The notes: generated by a model from the letters alone, not told the origin. Positions 28,514 through 37,889 are shown, counted from the stretch's first letter. The stretch is DNA of 64,000 nt from Alphaproteobacteria bacterium (GCA_018654745.1 JABILA010000025.1:1-64000), one strand, 5' to 3'. Numbers and translations are program-made.

Positions 28514-28699
28514 CTAACCGCGAACCATCCAGACAACAGCCAAACCGGTGATTGCCGCAGCCAGGCCGAATATCCGCAACGTCGATGCAGGCATTTCGAG
28601 GGCCGCAATTAACTTGCGCTTCAGACCTTCCGGGAACAAGGCAAAGACAATCCCTTCTATGACCAGGACAAGACCAAGGGCGGCCACGAGATCACTCAT
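28514..28699 (-). CDS. DUF2065 small membrane protein
   Basis: 61 residues with two hydrophobic helices (LVAALGLVLVIEGIVFALFP and LRIFGLAAAITGLAVVWMV) separated by GLKRKLIAALEMP, the DUF2065 pattern. The family is encoded almost always beside hflC, as here, and is presumed to sit in the inner membrane with or near the HflKC complex; its role is unknown. Confidence 0.9.
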   Translation of the reverse strand: MSDLVAALGLVLVIEGIVFALFPEGLKRKLIAALEMPASTLRIFGLAAAITGLAVVWMVRG

Positions 28700-28742
28700 A
28701 GCCGCCCTGCCTCAAACTCAATCGTTCGGTCTGTCAAAAGAA

Positions 28743-29624
28743 CTATTTGACCGGGCGAGTACCCATGATGTCGCCGAAGAAACGGAAAAACTCCGAATCA
28801 GGTGACAGCACCATGGTCGTATCGCCATTTCCCAGGGCTTCACGATAAGCCTGCATGGAACGATAGAACGTATAAAATTCCACATCCTTGCCAAAGGCTT
28901 GAGCCGAAACTTTTACTGACAAGGCGTCACCATCACCACGTAAAATCTGTGACTGCTTTTGAGCTTCAGCAATCAGGATGGTGCGTTCACGATCTGCCCG
29001 CGATTTGATGCGCTGCGAAACTTCAGCACCCTGAGCGCGATACTCACGGGCTTCACGTTCACGTTCAGTGTTCATGCGAGCATAAACCGGAGCGCTGTTA
29101 GCTTCCGGCAGGTCTGCCCGTTTGATCCGCACGTCAACAACATCAATGCCAAGACTGCGTGATTCGCTATTCACAGAATCACGAATCTGTTCCATCAATT
29201 CCCCACGTTCACCGGTCAGAACAGTCGCCAGGGGTACACTACCCAGCACCCGTCGCAAACTGGATGTCAGGATCGTCGACAGCCGTGAGCGCGCAATATT
29301 GACGGACGAAACGGATTTGTAGAATTCAAGAGCATCAGAAATCTTGTAGCGTATGAAACTGTCCACCACGAGACGTTTTTGATCCGAAGCAATGATTTCC
29401 TCTGCCGGCGCGTCAAAAGACAAAATCCGGTTTTCCATGAATTCAACATTCTGGATAAACGGTATTTTAAATTTCAGACCAGGCTTGGTAATGACGTCAA
29501 CGGGATTACCAAACTGTAGCACCAAAGCCTGTTGAGTTTGATGCAAGGTGTAAAAAGAACTGAAGGCAACAAAGCCCGCAACAACAATGAGAACGCCAAT
29601 AATGCCGAGAATACGTGTGCCCAT
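28743..29624 (-). CDS. hflC: HflC, regulator of FtsH protease
   Basis: SPFH/band 7 protein that assembles with HflK into a large periplasmic-facing membrane cage around FtsH. From the ATG at 29624 it is 293 residues: one N-terminal membrane segment (GIIGVLIVVAGFVAFSSFY), the band 7 domain (QALVLQFGNPVDVITKPGLKFK) and a helical region rich in E, R and A (NTEREREAREYRAQGAEVS). The start follows the HflK stop after a single base, so the longer reading to 29702 is rejected. Confidence 0.96.
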   Translation of the reverse strand: MGTRILGIIGVLIVVAGFVAFSSFYTLHQTQQALVLQFGNPVDVITKPGLKFKIPFIQNVEFMENRILSFDAPAEEIIASDQKRLVVDSFIRYKISDALEFYKSVSSVNIARSRLSTILTSSLRRVLGSVPLATVLTGERGELMEQIRDSVNSESRSLGIDVVDVRIKRADLPEANSAPVYARMNTEREREAREYRAQGAEVSQRIKSRADRERTILIAEAQKQSQILRGDGDALSVKVSAQAFGKDVEFYTFYRSMQAYREALGNGDTTMVLSPDSEFFRFFGDIMGTRPVK

Positions 29625-29625
29625 C

Positions 29626-30732
29626 TTATTGACCCTTCTTTTGAAGTTCAGGCAATGGCAAGTAAGGCACGACACCCTGACCGCCTTTGTTGTCAATGAC
29701 AATTTTGGTCATGCCCTGCAGAACGTCTTCCATCGTTTCCAGATAAAGACGTCTGGTTGTCACTTCCTTGGCTTGAACAAATTCGTTGTAAACGGCCAGG
29801 AAGCGGTTGGCGTCACCTTCAGCACGGGCCACAACTTCGGCCTTATAGGCTTCAGCTTGCTGGATCATCTGTTCCGCTTCGCCACGCGCGCGTGGAATAA
29901 TGTCGTTAGCATAACCTTCGGCTTCGTTACGCAGACGCTCCTGATCGGCACGAGCACGCTGAACATCGCGGAAAGAATCAATAACGGCTCCCGGCGGATC
30001 AACTTTCTGCAACTTTACTTCCGTTACTTCAATACCTGAATCATAGCTATCCAGCACACCTTGCAAAAGAACATGTGTCGTTTGCTCGATCTTTTGACGA
30101 CCTTCAGCAAAGGCCGCCGCAATTTTTGTGTTGCCAATGATTTCGCGCATGGCACTTTCAGCGGTTGCCTTCACAGTCGCTTCCGGATTGTCAATATTGA
30201 AGAGATATCTACCGGCATCCTTGATCCGCCAGAAAACAGCAAAATCGATGTCGACGATGTTTTCGTCACCCGTCAGCATCAGGCTTTCTTCCGCCACGTC
30301 CCGTCGGGCCGTTGAGCGACCAGTATCGCCGGATGTGCGATAGCCGATATCGATCCGGTTGATCCGTGTGACCTTTGGAACCAGTGCGGTTTCAATCGGG
30401 GATGGCAGGTGATAATGCAATCCGGGTCCCTTGGGGAAGCCGTCATATTTACCAAACCGCATAACAACACCTTGTTCGTCGGCACCGACTTTGTAAAAGC
30501 CGCTTGATGCCCAAAGGGCAACCAGTACCAAACCAACAAGAACAACGATTTTGCCGCTGCCACCGCCGCCAGGCAAAAATCTCTTCAGATTATCCTGGCC
30601 CTTGCGCAACAACTCTTCAAGATCAGGGGGCTGCTGTCCACTGGGTCCTTGACCCCATGGGCCTCCACCGCCACCGTTTCCACCGCCGCCTTGCCAACCG
30701 CCGCCGCCGCCGCCCTTATTGCTCCATGGCAT
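29626..30732 (-). CDS. hflK: HflK, regulator of FtsH protease
   Basis: Partner of HflC. 368 residues: an N-terminal Gly-rich stretch (GGGGGGWQGGGGNGGGGGPW), a membrane anchor (IVVLVGLVLVALWASSGFY), the SPFH domain (EQGVVMRFGKYDGFPKGPGLHYHLP), and a long helix with DRAR/ERLRNEAEGYAND. The Gly/Trp-rich cytoplasmic head is usual for HflK. First gene of its operon, divergent from mrp. Confidence 0.96.
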   Translation of the reverse strand: MPWSNKGGGGGGWQGGGGNGGGGGPWGQGPSGQQPPDLEELLRKGQDNLKRFLPGGGGSGKIVVLVGLVLVALWASSGFYKVGADEQGVVMRFGKYDGFPKGPGLHYHLPSPIETALVPKVTRINRIDIGYRTSGDTGRSTARRDVAEESLMLTGDENIVDIDFAVFWRIKDAGRYLFNIDNPEATVKATAESAMREIIGNTKIAAAFAEGRQKIEQTTHVLLQGVLDSYDSGIEVTEVKLQKVDPPGAVIDSFRDVQRARADQERLRNEAEGYANDIIPRARGEAEQMIQQAEAYKAEVVARAEGDANRFLAVYNEFVQAKEVTTRRLYLETMEDVLQGMTKIVIDNKGGQGVVPYLPLPELQKKGQ

Positions 30733-31027
30733 CGTATTTAAATCCCTTGTTTCCGGATTATGTCAAACCCACAACATGAAGGCCTGATTGATTAGTCTGC
30801 TTCCCTGTTCGCCCCAATAAATAATCTTATATTAGAAACATCTAAGAAAGCTTTGAATTCATCGTCTCGCGGGTTATATGACAGCTGGTCACAACGTGCA
30901 ACGCGGCTCGCGAAACACATTGTGGCTGGCAATCAAATATTCTGCCAGGCAAGTCACATAACTGCCTGGTCCCCGAGATACCATAAGTACAACAGTCATA
31001 TCGTCATAAAAGCGGAGAATTTCAAGC
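30733..31027. promoter_or_regulatory. Divergent promoter region hflK/mrp
   Basis: 295 bp without a gene. An AT-rich part (around 30815-30850) is the likely core promoter zone. A 7-bp inverted repeat CCAGGCA/TGCCTGG lies at 30945-30969 with an 11-base loop and no T tract; it may be an operator or a leader hairpin of mrp. A GGAG site lies about ten bases before the mrp ATG. Confidence 0.35.
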
Positions 31028-32149
31028 ATGTCCACGGTAACCGAACAACAGGTCGTCGAAGCACTAAGCGAAATCAAGGTTCCCGACACCGGTAAAAGCG
31101 TTCTTGAACTGGGCCTGATCCAGGGTTTGCAGGTCAAGGAAGGCCATGTGGGCTTCTCACTGGAAGTTGATCCCTCGCAAGGCGAAGCTATGGAACCAGT
31201 TCGCAAATCCTGCGAAGACATAGTCTATGACTTGCCCGGTGTGCTATCCGTAACAGCCGTATTAACGGCACATTCCAATGAAGCCTCTGCACCCGAAGCA
31301 CAGCAGACAGCCCCGCAAGGCGGTGGTGGTGCTTCAGATATGGAAATCCCGGGCGTTAAATCGGTGATCGCGGTCGCATCCGGCAAGGGCGGTGTTGGTA
31401 AATCGACCGTTTCTGTGAACCTGGCCCTGGGTCTGGCGGCCACGGGCCTTAAGGTTGGCCTGATGGATGCCGACGTTTATGGCCCGTCCCTGCCTCGCAT
31501 GATGGGGATCGGTGGCACACCACATTCACCGGACGGCAAATATATGATGCCGCTGTCCAACTATGGCGTCGAAGTTATCTCCATGGGCTTTCTGGTACCC
31601 GAAGATACCCCCATGATCTGGCGTGGCCCTATGGTCATGAGCGCCCTTGAGCAACTGATGCGCGACGTAAAATGGGGCGATCTCGATGTCCTGGTTTGTG
31701 ATTTACCGCCAGGAACCGGTGACGCCCAGCTGACCATGGCGCAACGTGTGCCGCTGACGGGCGCTGTTGTGGTCTCAACACCGCAAGATGTTGCCCTGGC
31801 TGACGCCCGCAAAGGGATTGCGATGTTTGACAAGGTCAATGTGCCGACCCTGGGTATCATCGAAAACATGAGCTATTTTGTCTGCCCACATTGTGGCGAC
31901 CGTACAGACATTTTTGGTCATGGCGGTGCCAAAGACGAAGCAACCCGTCAAAACATCGATTTCCTTGGCGAGATCCCGATCGATCCTTATCTGCGCGAAA
32001 CATCTGACACCGGCACCCCGCTCACGGCCAAAGAGCCGGATCACGCGATCAGCAAAGCCTTCATCGAAATCGCCAAAAAAGTTGCTGTGAAAATTGAGGA
32101 AGCCAACGCCAACTCAGCTGCAGCTGCACCGAAGATCGTTATTTCGTAG
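31028..32149 (+). CDS. mrp: Mrp/ApbC family iron-sulfur cluster carrier ATPase
   Basis: Cytoplasmic P-loop ATPase that holds and hands over Fe-S clusters. 373 residues: an N-terminal DUF59/MIP18-like domain (about 1-85, with VVEALSEIKVPDTGKSVLELGLI), a Gly/Pro/Ala linker, then the ATPase with the deviant Walker A GKGGVGKSTVSVNLA, VGLMDADVYGPSLPRMMG, DLPPGTGDAQLT and the cluster-binding Cys pair in YFVCPHCGDRTDIFG. The C-terminus is Ala-rich. It is followed by a palindromic repeat, then the convergent deoD gene. Confidence 0.95.
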   Translation: MSTVTEQQVVEALSEIKVPDTGKSVLELGLIQGLQVKEGHVGFSLEVDPSQGEAMEPVRKSCEDIVYDLPGVLSVTAVLTAHSNEASAPEAQQTAPQGGGGASDMEIPGVKSVIAVASGKGGVGKSTVSVNLALGLAATGLKVGLMDADVYGPSLPRMMGIGGTPHSPDGKYMMPLSNYGVEVISMGFLVPEDTPMIWRGPMVMSALEQLMRDVKWGDLDVLVCDLPPGTGDAQLTMAQRVPLTGAVVVSTPQDVALADARKGIAMFDKVNVPTLGIIENMSYFVCPHCGDRTDIFGHGGAKDEATRQNIDFLGEIPIDPYLRETSDTGTPLTAKEPDHAISKAFIEIAKKVAVKIEEANANSAAAAPKIVIS

Positions 32150-32178
32150 GGGTTGAAAGCGACTCCCCCATGCTTCAG

Positions 32179-32279
32179 CGTCACTCCGGACCTGATCCGG
32201 AGTCTCTGAAGGCTGTCAGCTCGAATACACTCAACTATTTCGACTTCACCAGAGACTCCGGGTCAAGCCCGGAGTGACG
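32179..32279. repeat. Palindromic intergenic repeat (CTCCGG...CCGGAG type)
   Basis: Two roughly 30-bp arms, 32179-32208 and 32250-32279, are inverted copies (CGTCACTCCGGACCTGATCC against the complement of GGGTCAAGCCCGGAGTGACG), and each arm contains its own small CTCCGG/CCGGAG hairpin. This is the form of the dispersed palindromic elements common between genes in alphaproteobacteria. Lying between convergent mrp and deoD, it could also act as a transcript-ending or mRNA-stabilising structure for both. Confidence 0.85.
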
Positions 32280-32293
32280 GCGAGGAACGCTGG

Positions 32294-32998
32294 TTAAGTC
32301 TTCACGCTCTCCAGGGCCAGCTTGGCCATATTGGTAAAGCCGGTCTGGCGTTCTTCGGATGACAGGTCTTCACCGGTGATCAGGTGGTCGCTGACGCTGA
32401 GGATGCAGGCGGCCCGCGCCTTGAATTTGGCGGCGAGGCGAAAGAGTACGGCACTTTCCATCTCCACACCCAGGGCACCATGGTCGGCAAGCACATCAAG
32501 ATGCCCTTCCATGGGCCGGTAAAAAGCGTCACCGCTGACGATGGCACCGGCGTGATAGTGCAGGCCCATTTTATCCGCCGTATCTGCAATGTGTCTGGTC
32601 AGGGCGAAGTCTGCGGTGGGGGCGTAAGATGTATCGCCAAAGACAGATTTGTTGATCGCTGAATCGGTCGAGGCCGAAACAGCGATGATCAACTCGTGAA
32701 TGTCGACTTCTTTCGTCAAGGCGCCGCAGGAGCCGATCCGAACCAGCGTCTTCGCCCCATATTCCTCAAGCAATTCATGTACATAAATCGCACAGGACGG
32801 CATGCCCATACCCGTTCCCTGGACAGAAACGCGTTCACCGTTATAGGTCCCGGTATATCCAAACATGTTGCGCACATCTGAATATTGAACGGCATCATCC
32901 AGAAAAGTCTCGGCAATCCATTTGGCGCGCAAAGGGTCACCCGGCAATAAAACAGTTTCAGCAATTTCACCCGGTTTCGCGCCAATATGTGTGCTCAT
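32294..32998 (-). CDS. deoD: Purine nucleoside phosphorylase (DeoD type)
   Basis: Phosphorolysis of purine (deoxy)nucleosides to free base and (deoxy)ribose-1-phosphate. 234 residues, the normal length of hexameric DeoD. Marks: STHIGAKPGEIAETVLLPGDPLRAKWIA at the start, the phosphate/ribose site VRIGSCGALT, and ALGVEMESAVLFRLAAK (the VEME motif binding ribose), and SVSDHLITGE with the catalytic Asp. It follows thyX by 7 bp, so salvage and thymidylate supply are linked in one operon. Confidence 0.96.
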   Translation of the reverse strand: MSTHIGAKPGEIAETVLLPGDPLRAKWIAETFLDDAVQYSDVRNMFGYTGTYNGERVSVQGTGMGMPSCAIYVHELLEEYGAKTLVRIGSCGALTKEVDIHELIIAVSASTDSAINKSVFGDTSYAPTADFALTRHIADTADKMGLHYHAGAIVSGDAFYRPMEGHLDVLADHGALGVEMESAVLFRLAAKFKARAACILSVSDHLITGEDLSSEERQTGFTNMAKLALESVKT

Positions 32999-33005
32999 GC
33001 GTTAT

Positions 33006-33944
33006 TCAGCCTTCGCGTTCGAGGGTTGCCATCAGCTCGCGCCATTCACGCGCTGACATGCCGCTTTCTTTCTGATCAACTTTTTCACCATCCAATAAAC
33101 GCTTGAGCACGGCCATACCTTTTTGTGAAATATTTGTGCCCCCTACGCGATAATCCATGAAGGCACCATATGTTGCCGGAACCCAGCGCCTGACAGTGTC
33201 CAGCATAGCCTCGGCATAAACGCGGATTTCATACTGGGCGTGACTGTCGGCTCGCAAGCTGAGGAAATGCAGCAAGTTGTGCAGATCCGTTTTCCAGTAC
33301 CACTGGGTATAAAAGTTCAGCGACAGATTCATGCGTGCCAATTCACGGGCCAGGCCCTGGCGGCTGTCATCAACAACATTGCCATCAGCATCTTCATTCA
33401 GCATATCGGCATAGCCGGCATAAGCCCGTTCGCTGTCTTCGCGCAGCAGTTTGAACACACGATCTGCGTCCTGACCTGAAAGCACCTCGCCCCTGCCCTG
33501 GTGATTAACCGTCGACTGAGCGGCCATATTATCCATGGAGGGGATGTAAAATTCATTATCCAGGATCGAATAGCGGGCGGAATATTCGTTTACATTGGCT
33601 GTCCGATGCCGAATCCACTGACGCGCCACAAAAATTGGCAATTTGATGTGGTATTTGACCTCGCACATCTCGAACGGTGTAGTGTGGCGGTGGCGTAGCA
33701 AATAGTTCACAAGACCGGCGTCATCTGTCATCGATTTGGTGCCGCGACCGTAGGAGACACGTGCAGCCTGAACAACCGCAGCATCATCGCCCATATAATC
33801 GATAACCCGCACAAATCCGTGATCCAGAATGGGGATCGCCTGATAGAGAATTTCTTCCATGCCTGGCGAAACCACCCGCCGTGTAGGCACGGACTGCGCC
33901 CTTTGATCTTCAATTTCAGCAAGTTGTTCGGGATTGAGACCCAT
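33006..33944 (-). CDS. thyX: Flavin-dependent thymidylate synthase
   Basis: Makes dTMP from dUMP with FAD, NADPH and methylene-THF. From the ATG at 33944 (GAGGG five bases upstream) it is 312 residues, on the long side and usual for alphaproteobacteria. The diagnostic [14 protein letters not shown] (RHRx7S) is present, with [16 protein letters not shown] before it and [19 protein letters not shown] later. Use of ThyX suggests a folate economy without ThyA, though ThyA could be elsewhere. Upstream is the tmRNA gene on the other strand. Confidence 0.96.
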   Translation of the reverse strand: MGLNPEQLAEIEDQRAQSVPTRRVVSPGMEEILYQAIPILDHGFVRVIDYMGDDAAVVQAARVSYGRGTKSMTDDAGLVNYLLRHRHTTPFEMCEVKYHIKLPIFVARQWIRHRTANVNEYSARYSILDNEFYIPSMDNMAAQSTVNHQGRGEVLSGQDADRVFKLLREDSERAYAGYADMLNEDADGNVVDDSRQGLARELARMNLSLNFYTQWYWKTDLHNLLHFLSLRADSHAQYEIRVYAEAMLDTVRRWVPATYGAFMDYRVGGTNISQKGMAVLKRLLDGEKVDQKESGMSAREWRELMATLEREG

Positions 33945-34179
33945 GGGAACCCTCATATCGACGCAAATTTGTGTAAAACCAGCCAGTAGAACTGGCGAAA
34001 GGAGGGACAATATAGCGGCCCCTACCCGGCATGGCCACTATATGTTGTGTCATAAAATTGAAAAAATGCAAATTCCCCTGAAATACCTGCAATTAATTCA
34101 GGGACAAATTTGATAAAGACCAATTCCCTTCCATTCAGGTGCAAAAATCCCTATATATGGCCTGTCGGGCAACCGACTA

Positions 34180-34500
34180 TGGCGATAAACGGTCTACGGA
34201 ATAGGTGTTGCGGACCCGGGGGCGGTACCCGGCGCCTCCACCACATACAGATTTACGGTAATATTCGGTGATGAAGTCTGTATCTGATGGGGGCGAAACA
34301 GGATCGACGTGCACAGTAAAGGTATATTTTTCGCTCGGTATGATATCCGCCGTTACCGGGTCAATCACTACAAATGCAAATGACAATCGTCAAGCATTTG
34401 CGGTCGCAGCTTAACAGCTGAGTCCACGGGGTTCGAGGGGCACCTGGCAACAGAAGCCCCTCACTTTCCTTCAAAGCCATTGACGATGAAAGTGGGATAA
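34180..34500 (+). ncRNA. ssrA: Two-piece (circularly permuted) tmRNA gene
   Basis: tmRNA rescues ribosomes stalled on broken mRNAs. Alphaproteobacterial genes are permuted so that the acceptor piece precedes the coding piece. Here the acceptor piece has a T-arm (CCGGG/CCCGG around a GGCGGTA loop) and ends CGCCTCC-ACCA at 34243. After a 45-nt spacer that is cut out, the coding piece begins GGGGGCG at 34289, which pairs with CGCCTCC to rebuild the acceptor stem (one G-U), followed by the D-loop-like segment AAACAGGATCGACGTG. The tag frame is at 34376-34414. Two hairpins follow (34435-34462 and 34462-34494). Both outer ends are approximate. Frames on the other strand here are shadows. Confidence 0.92.
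34376..34414 (+). other. tmRNA tag reading frame
   Basis: GCA to TAA encodes ANDNRQAFAVAA; with the alanine carried by the tmRNA itself, the tag is A-ANDNRQAFAVAA. The Caulobacter tag AANDNFAEEFAVAA shares both ends (ANDN for the SspB adaptor, FAVAA for ClpX), while the middle differs and is one residue shorter. Confidence 0.93.
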
Positions 34501-34640
34501 TTGACCCGTCACAGAGGTCTTTTTGCGGGAATTCGGTAAATTCAGAGTCGACTCGTGCTCTGTGCCTATTAGTATGGTCGACAAGTGGCCCGGCGTTGAC
34601 GCGGTCATTCAAACCAATTCTGACGAATAATCGGGCTTCC

Positions 34641-35171
34641 ATGAACGACGAACCAATATCAACTGACTACATGAACTATAACGAGATCGTTGAACAGGCG
34701 CTCAAGGGTGTCGTACGCGAATCGCTGGAGCGTGTAGCAGAGAACGGTCTGCCCGGAGATCACCATTTCTATATTTCGTTTCTGTCCGGATATCCTGGCG
34801 TAATCATGCCGGAAAGCCTGCGGGCCCGTTACCCGGAAGAAATCACTATCGTCTTGCAGCACGAATTCTGGGACCTGGAAATTACCGATATCGGTTTTTC
34901 GGTCATGTTGAGTTTTAACAACAATCGCGAATTCCTGAATGTGCCGTGGATGGCCATCACCGGATTTGCCGATCCCAGCGTCCAGTTTGGCTTGCAGTTC
35001 AAAACGATTGAAGAATCCGAAGACGGTGGCCTGGCCAGCTCAGGCATGTCTGTCGAATTTGATGAAGCTTCCGGCCAGGATGACAATGCCTCTTACATGT
35101 CACAGTCTGAAGATGATGAAGCTCCGGTTTCTGCTGACGTCGTTGAACTGGATCATTTTCGCAAGAAATAG
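34641..35171 (+). CDS. sspB: SspB (alpha type), ClpXP adaptor for tmRNA-tagged proteins
   Basis: Binds ssrA-tagged proteins and delivers them to ClpXP. 176 residues: a globular tag-binding domain (YNEIVEQALKGVVRESLERVAENGLPGDHHFYISFLSGYPGV... NNREFLNVPWMAITGFADPSVQFGLQF, about 10-125), an acidic, disordered linker rich in D, E and S, and the C-terminal ClpX-docking tail VVELDHFRKK. ATG 34641 is preferred over an upstream TTG at 34596, which would run into the tmRNA region. It lies directly behind the tmRNA gene, tag source and tag reader side by side. Confidence 0.93.
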   Translation: MNDEPISTDYMNYNEIVEQALKGVVRESLERVAENGLPGDHHFYISFLSGYPGVIMPESLRARYPEEITIVLQHEFWDLEITDIGFSVMLSFNNNREFLNVPWMAITGFADPSVQFGLQFKTIEESEDGGLASSGMSVEFDEASGQDDNASYMSQSEDDEAPVSADVVELDHFRKK

Positions 35172-35272
35172 CGTCGGGGCTAAATTGTAAGCCCACTTCA
35201 AATCGATTTTTGGCTGCATCTGAATAGCCACCCTATCTCAATTTACCAATCTCTTGTCACAGGAACAGAAAA

Positions 35273-36892
35273 GTGTCTGATCAACAATCTATCGCCTTTC
35301 AGGAAATTTTCACGCTGGGCAAGGAAGACACGCCGTGGCGCAAACTGACTGACGAACATGTCAGTACCATCGACGTTGACGGCAAAAAGATTTTGAAAGT
35401 TGCACCGCGTGCCATGTCCTTGCTGGCTGAAACGGCCATGCAGGATATCCAGCACCTGTTTCGCCCGGCGCATCTGGCACAACTGGCGCTGATTCTCGAA
35501 GATGACGAAGCCTCGGACAATGACAAATATGTTGCCCTGGAACTGTTGAAGAATGCCAATGTCTCGGTTGGCATGTCCCTGCCCAGTTGTCAGGATACAG
35601 GCACGGCGATTGTTATGGGGAAAAAGGGCCAGTATGTCTGGACCGAAGGCAGCGATGAAGAAGACCTGTCGCAAGGCATCGCCAACACCTATCTGAATAC
35701 CAACCTGCGTTACAGCCAGGTGGCCCCGCTGGATATGTATGAAGAGGTCAATACCGGCAACAACCTGCCAGCCCAGATCGATCTTTATGCAACACCCGGC
35801 GACGAATACAAATTTCTGTTCATTGCCAAGGGCGGCGGATCGGCCAACAAGACATTCCTGTTTCAGCAAACCAAGGCCGTGTTGAATCCTGAAAGCCTGA
35901 AAAATTTCATTGATGAGAAGATCAAGACCCTGGGCACATCCGCCTGCCCGCCCTATCACTTGTCTATCGTTATCGGTGGCACATCTGCCGAAATGAACCT
36001 GAAGACGGTCAAGCTTGCCAGCACCAAATATCTTGATGCCTTGCCAACTTCGGGCAATGAACTCGGTCGTGCCTTTCGCGATCTGGAGATGGAAGAAACG
36101 GTTCTGAAACTGAGCCAGTCAAACGGCATCGGTGCCCAGTTCGGTGGCAAATATTTCTGCCACGATGTGCGCGTCGTGCGCCTGCCCCGGCATGGTGCCT
36201 CCTGCCCTATCGGCATCGGGGTATCCTGTTCCGCCGACCGCCAGGTCAAGGGCAAGATCACGGCGGAAGGTGTGTTCATTGAACAGCTGGAAACCAATCC
36301 GGCAAAGTATTTGCCTGAGGTCGAAGATAAAAGCCTGGGCGGTGAGGTTGTTGAAATCGACCTGACCCAATCTATGGATGATATTCGGGCCGAACTGACA
36401 AAACACCCAATCAAGACGCGCCTGTCCCTGACCGGCACCCTGATCGTTGGTCGCGACATCGCTCATGCCAAGCTGAAAGAACGCCTGGATGCCGGTGAAG
36501 GCCTGCCGCAATACATGAAAGATCATCCGGTTTATTACGCAGGCCCTGCCAAAACGCCGGACGGCATGGCCTCAGGATCGTTCGGGCCGACCACAGCCGG
36601 TCGTATGGATTCCTATGTTGATCAGTTCCAGGAAGCCGGTGGTTCCATGGTCATGCTGGCCAAGGGCAACCGCAGTGCGCAAGTGCGCGAAGCCTGCAAG
36701 AAATATGGCGGCTTCTATCTTGGCTCCATCGGTGGCGAAGCGGCGATCCTCGCCCGTGATTGCATCACCAAAGTTGAGGTGCTGGAATATCCTGAGCTCG
36801 GCATGGAAGCCATCTGGAAAATCGAAGTCAAAAACTTCCCGGCCTTCATCATTGTCGATGACAAGGGCAACGATTTCTTCATCGACCTCTGA
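35273..36892 (+). CDS. Class I (iron-sulfur) fumarate hydratase
   Basis: TCA-cycle enzyme interconverting fumarate and malate with an oxygen-sensitive 4Fe-4S cluster. 539 residues, the single-chain FumA/FumB type. An N-terminal alpha domain holds the three cluster cysteines ([41 protein letters not shown]), and the C-terminal beta domain has [14 protein letters not shown] and [25 protein letters not shown]. The start is GTG at 35273 with AGGA upstream. The RHH gene follows after 6 bp, so they are likely co-transcribed. Confidence 0.95.
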   Translation: MSDQQSIAFQEIFTLGKEDTPWRKLTDEHVSTIDVDGKKILKVAPRAMSLLAETAMQDIQHLFRPAHLAQLALILEDDEASDNDKYVALELLKNANVSVGMSLPSCQDTGTAIVMGKKGQYVWTEGSDEEDLSQGIANTYLNTNLRYSQVAPLDMYEEVNTGNNLPAQIDLYATPGDEYKFLFIAKGGGSANKTFLFQQTKAVLNPESLKNFIDEKIKTLGTSACPPYHLSIVIGGTSAEMNLKTVKLASTKYLDALPTSGNELGRAFRDLEMEETVLKLSQSNGIGAQFGGKYFCHDVRVVRLPRHGASCPIGIGVSCSADRQVKGKITAEGVFIEQLETNPAKYLPEVEDKSLGGEVVEIDLTQSMDDIRAELTKHPIKTRLSLTGTLIVGRDIAHAKLKERLDAGEGLPQYMKDHPVYYAGPAKTPDGMASGSFGPTTAGRMDSYVDQFQEAGGSMVMLAKGNRSAQVREACKKYGGFYLGSIGGEAAILARDCITKVEVLEYPELGMEAIWKIEVKNFPAFIIVDDKGNDFFIDL

Positions 36893-36898
36893 TCCCGC

Positions 36899-37117
36899 AT
36901 GGCCTTGCGCAAACATTCCCTGGACATCGCCGGTCACCAGACCAGCGTCACCCTGGAAGATGAATTCTGGAACGCTCTGCGCGATATCGCCAAAAGCCAG
37001 GGCCGGTCGCAGAATAGCCTGGTCGCAGAAATCGACGCCGACCGTGATGGCAATCTCTCAAGCGCCATCCGGGTTTATGTGCTGAAGGCAGCGTTGGCAG
37101 ACCGCGCAGACGACTGA
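36899..37117 (+). CDS. Ribbon-helix-helix protein (RHH_4 family)
   Basis: 72 residues with the beta strand HQTSVTLEDEFWNALRDIAKSQGRSQNSLVAEID, the arrangement of ribbon-helix-helix DNA-binding proteins of the RHH_4 type found in alphaproteobacteria. No toxin gene is paired with it, so it is probably a stand-alone small regulator. It begins 6 bp after the fumarase stop codon and may be expressed with it. Target unknown. Confidence 0.85.
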   Translation: MALRKHSLDIAGHQTSVTLEDEFWNALRDIAKSQGRSQNSLVAEIDADRDGNLSSAIRVYVLKAALADRADD

Positions 37118-37223
37118 TGCGACCGACGTTTCGCCCACTCGTTGCGCCAGATCATTGTATCCAGACCCTCTTCGGGTCAAAATCTGATCGATAACCAGTT
37201 AACCTCAACATAAGGCTTGGTAC

Positions 37224-37889
37224 ATGAATGTCAGTGAAGCCGTCGCAAATCGCCGTTCCATAAGATCGTTTTCCAGCCAGCCCGTCGATGACAACGTTAT
37301 CAAACGTGTTCTCGACAAGGCGTCGCGTTCCCCCTCAGGCGGCAACGTCCAGCCCTGGCGGTTTTACGTCCTCAACAATGACGCCATGGAACGCTTCAAA
37401 CAAACGGCGGAGGCTGCTCTCACGTCGGGCAAGCCTCAGAATATTGAATACAGCATCTATCCACCAAAATTGCAGGAGCCGTACCGGTCATCGCGTTTCA
37501 AATGCGGTGAAGACATGTACAAATTGCTGGAGATCGAACGGGAAGACAAACCCGCGCGGCTGAACTGGTTGAGCAATAACTACCGGTTTTTCGGCGCACC
37601 CGCCGGCCTGTTCTGCTTCATCGACCGGGGCATGGGCGCCCCCCAATGGTCCGACCTCGGCATGATCCTGCAGACCATCATGTTGCTGTTCCAGGAAGAA
37701 GGCATCGACACCTGCGCCCAGGAAGCCTGGTCGCAAATGGCGTCCACCGTTCATGAATTTGTTGAACCGCCAGAAAACCTGATGTTGTTCTGTGGTATGG
37801 CGATCGGATATCGGGATCAGGCTGCTGCCGTGAATGGTCTGGTCACGGATCGCGCACCGTTGGAAGACTGGGCGACGTTTTTGAGCTGA
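37224..37889 (+). CDS. Nitroreductase family protein
   Basis: FMN-dependent NAD(P)H oxidoreductase of 221 residues. The N-terminal VSEAVANRRSIRSFSSQPVDD and KASRSPSGGNVQPWRFYVL bind FMN phosphate; DLGMILQTIMLLFQEEGIDTCAQEAW and the late FCGMAIGYRD complete the fold. It can reduce nitro or quinone-like compounds; natural substrate unknown. Monocistronic by its surroundings. Confidence 0.92.
   Translation: MNVSEAVANRRSIRSFSSQPVDDNVIKRVLDKASRSPSGGNVQPWRFYVLNNDAMERFKQTAEAALTSGKPQNIEYSIYPPKLQEPYRSSRFKCGEDMYKLLEIEREDKPARLNWLSNNYRFFGAPAGLFCFIDRGMGAPQWSDLGMILQTIMLLFQEEGIDTCAQEAWSQMASTVHEFVEPPENLMLFCGMAIGYRDQAAAVNGLVTDRAPLEDWATFLS

Noticed and set aside
34177-34642. Two minus-strand reading frames between thyX and sspB
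   Set aside because: They are antisense to the tmRNA gene; the RNA reading accounts for this stretch.
35243-35959. 238-codon frame opposite the fumarase gene
   Set aside because: Shadow of a strongly conserved enzyme; no ribosome site and no recognisable domain.
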